Source: Syntrophobacterales bacterium (GTDB lineage Bacteria; Desulfobacterota; Syntrophorhabdia; Syntrophorhabdales; WCHB1-27). From it: a stretch of 18,277 nucleotides of DNA. Made by a program: the position numbers and the translations under genes. The notes beneath the pieces are model-generated. The model did no database searches, was not told the DNA's origin, and was given only the letters and a program-made list of their open reading frames with translations. Shown here piece after piece: positions 14,808 through 18,277 of this stretch; position 1 is the stretch's first letter; each line of letters begins with the position of its first letter. The DNA lies in assembly GCA_017881765.1 (NCBI GenBank), contig JADGQN010000043.1, positions 1-18,277 of the forward strand. The letters run 5' to 3'.

Positions 14808-16433
14808 ATGGAATTTACCTATAACCAAAAAAGAGAAAGACCGAGCGCAGCCCAGAGGTCTGTCGCGGTAGCGACCCGTGGAATGGTCTCTTCCAGCCAA
14901 CCCCTGGCGACGGCGGCAGGCCTCAGGATTCTTCAGAACGGAGGAAATGCCGTCGATGCGGCAGTGGCTATGGCGGCTACCCTTAACGTGGTGGAGCCCC
15001 ATTCAGTAGGCATAGGCGGAGATACCTTTGCCCTCATTTACCTTGCAAGGGAACGAAAACTGATCGGCATAAACGGGAGCGGCCGCGCCCCCTATGGCGC
15101 CAGCATAGACTGGTTTACTCAGCACGACATGAAGGAGATACCCGAGAGGGGGATTTACGCTGTCACCGTACCCGGCGCCCTCCATGCATGGGGGCAGGCC
15201 ATGGGCCGTTACGGGACGCTTCCCCTTGCAGCGGTGCTTGAGGACGCGATCCATAATGCGGAAGAAGGCTTCCCTGTCACCGAAGTGATCGCCGGGGAAT
15301 GGAGAAACATGGAGGATATTCTTCGGTCAAATGAGGGCACGGCAAGGACCTACCTGGTAAACGGGAAAGCGCCTGCTCCGGGACACAGGTTCCGCAACCC
15401 GGATCTCGGGCGCACATTCCGTACCATTGCCCGGGAGGGTGTGGGGGCCTTTTATGAAGGCGATGTCCGGGATGCTATTCTCCGCTGCTCCGAGCGGCTT
15501 GGGGGCCTTCTCACGGAGAAGGATTTTTTGGCTCACGCTACCACCTTGGTGGAGCCCATCTCCACCGACTACCGCGGCTATACGGTCTGGGAACTCCCAC
15601 CAAACGGGCAGGGGCTGACTGCGCTCCAGATCCTCAATATCCTCGAAGGCTATGACGTGGCGGGTGCCGGCCACAACAGTCCCGAGTACCTGCACCTGGT
15701 AATCGAATCGAAGAAGGCTGCTTTTAGCGACAGGGATGCCTTCCTGACTGATCCTGAATTCGAGCATGTACCTGTCGACCGCCTGCTTTCAAAAGATTAT
15801 GCGAGGGCAGTACGGGACAGAATCGATGCGCGTCAGGCCAAATCGCCTCCACCTCCACTCTCTTTATCCGGGACCGCGGACACAGTCTACGTGACGGCAG
15901 TGGACAAGGAGAGGAACGCAGTCTCTTTCATCAGCAGTATATTCCAGCATTTCGGCTCGGGCGTCGTGGTAGATGGAACGGGCATACTGCTCCAGAACCG
16001 CGGCAGCTCCTTCTCTCTCGACCCTCGCCACTTCAACCGCCTTGAGCCCCATAAGAGGCCGATGCACACGATCATCCCGGCTATGGTCTTCAAAGACGAG
16101 GAGTTCCTGATGAGCTTCGGAGTGGTCGGGGCAGACATGCAGCCGCAGGGCCAGGTGCAGTTCCTCGTGAACCTCATCGATTTCAAGATGAACCTCCAGG
16201 AGGCCATGGATGCGCCACGGGCCCGTCACATGAAAGGCATGGAGGTCCACCTCGAGGCCGGGATAGGGGAGCAAACCGCCTCAAGGCTCCGGGCCATGGG
16301 GCATCAGGTATCGGAGAGCACATCTCCCATCAATGAATTCGGAGGAGGGCAGGCCATATACCTGGACCGCGCAAACGATGTCCTGCTAGGCGCATCAGAC
16401 CGCAGAAAAGACGGTTGCTCGGTGGGTTACTGA
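14808..16433 (+). CDS. gamma-glutamyltransferase family Ntn-hydrolase (YwrD-like)
   Basis: A 541-residue member of the gamma-glutamyltranspeptidase family, self-cleaving Ntn-hydrolases that split gamma-glutamyl or related amides. The large-subunit motifs ILQNGGNAVDAAVA (41-54), GIGGD (68-72) and NGSGRAPYGA (89-98) are present. The predicted autocleavage nucleophile is Thr359 in ADTVYVTAVDKERNAVS, leaving a 183-residue small subunit with FGSGVV and RPMHTIIPAM, the pattern of the YwrD-like branch rather than of classical Ggt with its PLSSM. No signal peptide is seen, so it should act in the cytoplasm, unlike the periplasmic E. coli enzyme. It begins 16 bases after the TRAP permease, which suggests it trims an acyl or gamma-glutamyl group from the imported compound. 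Confidence 0.92.
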   Translation: MEFTYNQKRERPSAAQRSVAVATRGMVSSSQPLATAAGLRILQNGGNAVDAAVAMAATLNVVEPHSVGIGGDTFALIYLARERKLIGINGSGRAPYGASIDWFTQHDMKEIPERGIYAVTVPGALHAWGQAMGRYGTLPLAAVLEDAIHNAEEGFPVTEVIAGEWRNMEDILRSNEGTARTYLVNGKAPAPGHRFRNPDLGRTFRTIAREGVGAFYEGDVRDAILRCSERLGGLLTEKDFLAHATTLVEPISTDYRGYTVWELPPNGQGLTALQILNILEGYDVAGAGHNSPEYLHLVIESKKAAFSDRDAFLTDPEFEHVPVDRLLSKDYARAVRDRIDARQAKSPPPPLSLSGTADTVYVTAVDKERNAVSFISSIFQHFGSGVVVDGTGILLQNRGSSFSLDPRHFNRLEPHKRPMHTIIPAMVFKDEEFLMSFGVVGADMQPQGQVQFLVNLIDFKMNLQEAMDAPRARHMKGMEVHLEAGIGEQTASRLRAMGHQVSESTSPINEFGGGQAIYLDRANDVLLGASDRRKDGCSVGY

Positions 16434-16438
16434 GCAAC
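16414..16438 (+). terminator. weak hairpin at the end of the GGT-like gene
   Basis: GTTGCTC (16414-16420) pairs with GAGCAAC (16432-16438), with the stop codon at the edge of the stem. No U-run follows, so an intrinsic terminator is doubtful, though it marks the end of the co-directional cluster. Confidence 0.3.
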
Positions 16439-16453
16439 ACCTGAAACATTTCA

Positions 16454-16482
16454 TTGTTGATTTGTTCGATATTTCCTATACT
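16454..16482 (+). promoter_or_regulatory. candidate sigma-70 promoter of the molybdoenzyme gene
   Basis: TTGTTG (16454-16459) and TATACT (16477-16482) are separated by 17 bases, in the 147-base gap after the GGT-like gene. This suggests the molybdoenzyme gene is a separate transcription unit. Confidence 0.5.
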
Positions 16483-16580
16483 AACCGTGAAACGAGAAGG
16501 CATTTGTATGGGCTCGTAGATTGCCATCCCTGCGAGGTATTGTTTCATAAAGCATCATTAGCAGGGAGATTAGGAGAAAG

Positions 16581-18197
16581 ATGATGCATAAGGTTGTACG
16601 ATCACTTTGCGGATTCTGTCACACCAATTGCGGGGTCAAAATACATGTACAAGACGGCAAAATTTCCCGTATCGAGGGGGACGCGGACCATCCCGTCAAC
16701 CGTGGCTATCTTTGTGGCAAGGCGCAGGCACTTAAGCCTTTACTGGAATCCGAGGAACGGTTGAAATTCCCTCTTAAGAAGTCAAAGGGAGGGTTTGTCA
16801 GGATCTCCTGGGATGAAGCCATTAGCTTTGCCGCGGACAGGCTCTCGAACATAAGGCAAACATATGGTCCGGAAAGTCTGGTTCATATGTCCGGAGCCCC
16901 TGTCACGTATGGCGGAAGGGATGGATTTCTTCAGTTCATTGGCGCCTTTGGCTCTCCAAACTTTAGCGGGTCAAGTAATCTCTGCGCTGTACCAAGACAG
17001 GTGGCTTTCGTTCAGGCCTTTGGTGGAAGACCTGAGCCGGACTATGAAAATACCCGGCTCGTAATCTATTGGGGTTTAAACCCGGTTAACTCAATGCGCT
17101 ACAGTCAATATGCAGCCTACGATGGTTTCAACAAAATCATCCCGGGACTCAAAAAGAGAGGGGCCAAGATTGTTGTCGTTGATCCCATGAGATCAGAAAC
17201 TGTCGCACTGGCGGATGATTGGATCAAGCCCAATATCGCCACAGATAGTGCTTTGGGTTTATCGATGATTCATACAATCATTCACGAAGATCTCTATGAC
17301 AAAGAATTCGTGAAGAAATGGGTCCCGGGGTTCGAAGAGATTAAAAAGCATGTTGCTACTATGTCGCCTGAGTGGGCGGAGAAGATAACGTCGATTCCGG
17401 CGGAGCGCATAAAGGAGTTTGCACGGCTTTATGCAACAACTGACGGGGCCGTTATTTGTGATGGAAACGGGATGGATATGCACACGAATGGTGTGGACAT
17501 GGTGCGGGTCCTCTGTATGTTGATTGCCCTTACCGGCAATATTGATAAACCGGGAGGGAACGTCTTGTTCTCGTTCGTTCAGCAGACCCCTCTGCCTACC
17601 ATAAAAGCGGCAAATAAGTGGATCGGCAAGGATGAGTTCCCGCTGTTCCCCAAGAGTCCATTCCCAGCCGTGAAAGAGGCACTCATCAAAGAAGAGCCAG
17701 ATCGGCCAAGAGCCATGATCGTCCATCATGCCAACCCGGTGCTCATACAGGCGAATCAGGAAAGGGTCAAAGAGTCTTTCCGTAAACTGGAGTTTTTAAT
17801 GGTTTGCGATGTCTTCCCTACCGCAACGACGGAAATGGCTGACCTTGTGCTCCCTGTTGCCGCTGATTTGGAGGCCGTCGATTACCGGGCCTATTCCAGC
17901 AGCCGGGGCGGATTTGTCGCCCTCAGGGAAAAGGTGACCGAGCCTGCCGGAGAATCCCGCTCTGTCTTTGAAATCGAATATGCGCTGGCGCAAAGAATGG
18001 GGATTGAGAAGAGTTACCCTTTTCAAAATGCTGAAGAATGGCTCGATTTTGTATTGGAACCGGCTCATATCACGCTCAATGACCTCAGGAACAAAGGGAT
18101 AGTTTATGCCTCGCCGCCGGTTGCCTACCGGAAGTATGAAAAAGATGGTTTCAAAACGCCCTCACGGCTGGTCGATTGCTATCAGAATCAGCGCTGA
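16581..18197 (+). CDS. molybdopterin (bis-MGD) oxidoreductase, C-terminally truncated
   Basis: A 538-residue protein of the DMSO reductase/formate dehydrogenase superfamily. The N-terminal [4Fe-4S] motif is C10-x2-C13-x3-C17-x27-C45. WDEAISFAADRL (77-88) and the segment SSNLCAVPRQ (131-140) follow, with Cys135 the probable Mo ligand. NPVLIQANQ, then TEMADLVLP, mark the third domain. Relatives are usually about 650-750 residues and continue from FKTPSGKVE into the C-terminal molybdopterin-dinucleotide domain. Here the family-like sequence ends at FKTPS and turns into RLVDCYQNQR before the stop. The second MGD-binding domain is missing, so the product is probably inactive and the gene broken. 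There is no Tat signal, so it is cytoplasmic, near the formate dehydrogenase or acetylene-hydratase-like groups. AGGAG precedes tandem ATGs. Confidence 0.85.
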   Translation: MMHKVVRSLCGFCHTNCGVKIHVQDGKISRIEGDADHPVNRGYLCGKAQALKPLLESEERLKFPLKKSKGGFVRISWDEAISFAADRLSNIRQTYGPESLVHMSGAPVTYGGRDGFLQFIGAFGSPNFSGSSNLCAVPRQVAFVQAFGGRPEPDYENTRLVIYWGLNPVNSMRYSQYAAYDGFNKIIPGLKKRGAKIVVVDPMRSETVALADDWIKPNIATDSALGLSMIHTIIHEDLYDKEFVKKWVPGFEEIKKHVATMSPEWAEKITSIPAERIKEFARLYATTDGAVICDGNGMDMHTNGVDMVRVLCMLIALTGNIDKPGGNVLFSFVQQTPLPTIKAANKWIGKDEFPLFPKSPFPAVKEALIKEEPDRPRAMIVHHANPVLIQANQERVKESFRKLEFLMVCDVFPTATTEMADLVLPVAADLEAVDYRAYSSSRGGFVALREKVTEPAGESRSVFEIEYALAQRMGIEKSYPFQNAEEWLDFVLEPAHITLNDLRNKGIVYASPPVAYRKYEKDGFKTPSRLVDCYQNQR

Positions 18198-18200
18198 GGA

Positions 18201-18220
18201 CCACGGGCGTCAGCCCGTGG
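18201..18220. repeat. REP-like perfect hairpin directly after the truncated gene
   Basis: CCACGGGC (18201-18208) pairs perfectly with GCCCGTGG (18213-18220) around a GTCA loop, three bases after the stop codon. Hairpins of this kind, with a GTGG foot, are common in REP sequences and next to REP-associated tyrosine transposases or IS200/IS605-type elements. No T-run follows, so it is not a standard terminator. The remaining 57 bases hold no recognisable gene; an ATGATGGAAGCG at 18262 may start one that runs off the window. Confidence 0.55.
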
Positions 18221-18277
18221 CTGAAAGCGTGCAGTGTTTTGGCTCTTGGGCGGCTGTGATATGATGGAAGCGTGGAG

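Noticed and set aside
1..18277. tRNA, rRNA or CRISPR array
   Set aside because: No cloverleaf-like gene, rRNA sequence, or regularly spaced direct repeats were seen; the only close direct repeat is the pair inside 3775-3961.

Overview
The window looks like a chromosomal stretch from an anaerobic bacterium, most likely a Desulfobacterota (former Deltaproteobacteria) lineage of the syntrophic or sulfate-reducing kind. This placement is an inference from the gene content: a PreA-like Fe-S oxidoreductase, a fused TAXI-type TRAP transporter, a molybdopterin oxidoreductase, a Tat-exported amidohydrolase and moderately GC-rich codon use. No marker gene fixes the taxonomy.

Left part (1 to about 4260) is a loosely packed accessory region. 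It holds a possible tail of an upstream gene, a cold-shock protein, a putative lipoprotein, a Tat-exported decarboxylase-like amidohydrolase, a 564-base stretch with no convincing gene, a single-span membrane protein of unknown function, a structured repeat of about 190 bp bounded by imperfect inverted repeats (3775-3961), and a small DUF6504-like protein.

Central part (about 4410-16433) is a compact co-directional cluster of ten genes, with gaps mostly of 9-54 bases. It opens with a GntR/FCD regulator that has its own promoter and a candidate operator. Then come a dihydropyrimidine-dehydrogenase-like Fe-S flavoenzyme (PreA type), two RraA/HMG-aldolase family proteins, a serine-dehydratase-alpha-like Fe-S lyase, a third RraA family protein, a fumarate-reductase-like flavoprotein, a TAXI solute-binding protein, a fused TRAP permease, and a gamma-glutamyltransferase family hydrolase. 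The set reads as an import-and-degrade pathway for an unidentified carboxylated compound: TRAP uptake, GGT-type amide cleavage, reduction by two flavoenzymes, Fe-S elimination, and retro-aldol or decarboxylation steps by three RraA-type lyases. The substrate cannot be named from sequence. This cluster is the best candidate here for an undescribed system.

Right part (16434-18277) starts with a separate promoter and a molybdenum/bis-MGD oxidoreductase. That reading frame stops early (538 residues), just where the C-terminal cofactor-binding domain should begin. It is followed directly by a perfect 8-bp-stem hairpin resembling REP-type or transposon-associated sequences, so the gene is probably truncated by an insertion or rearrangement.
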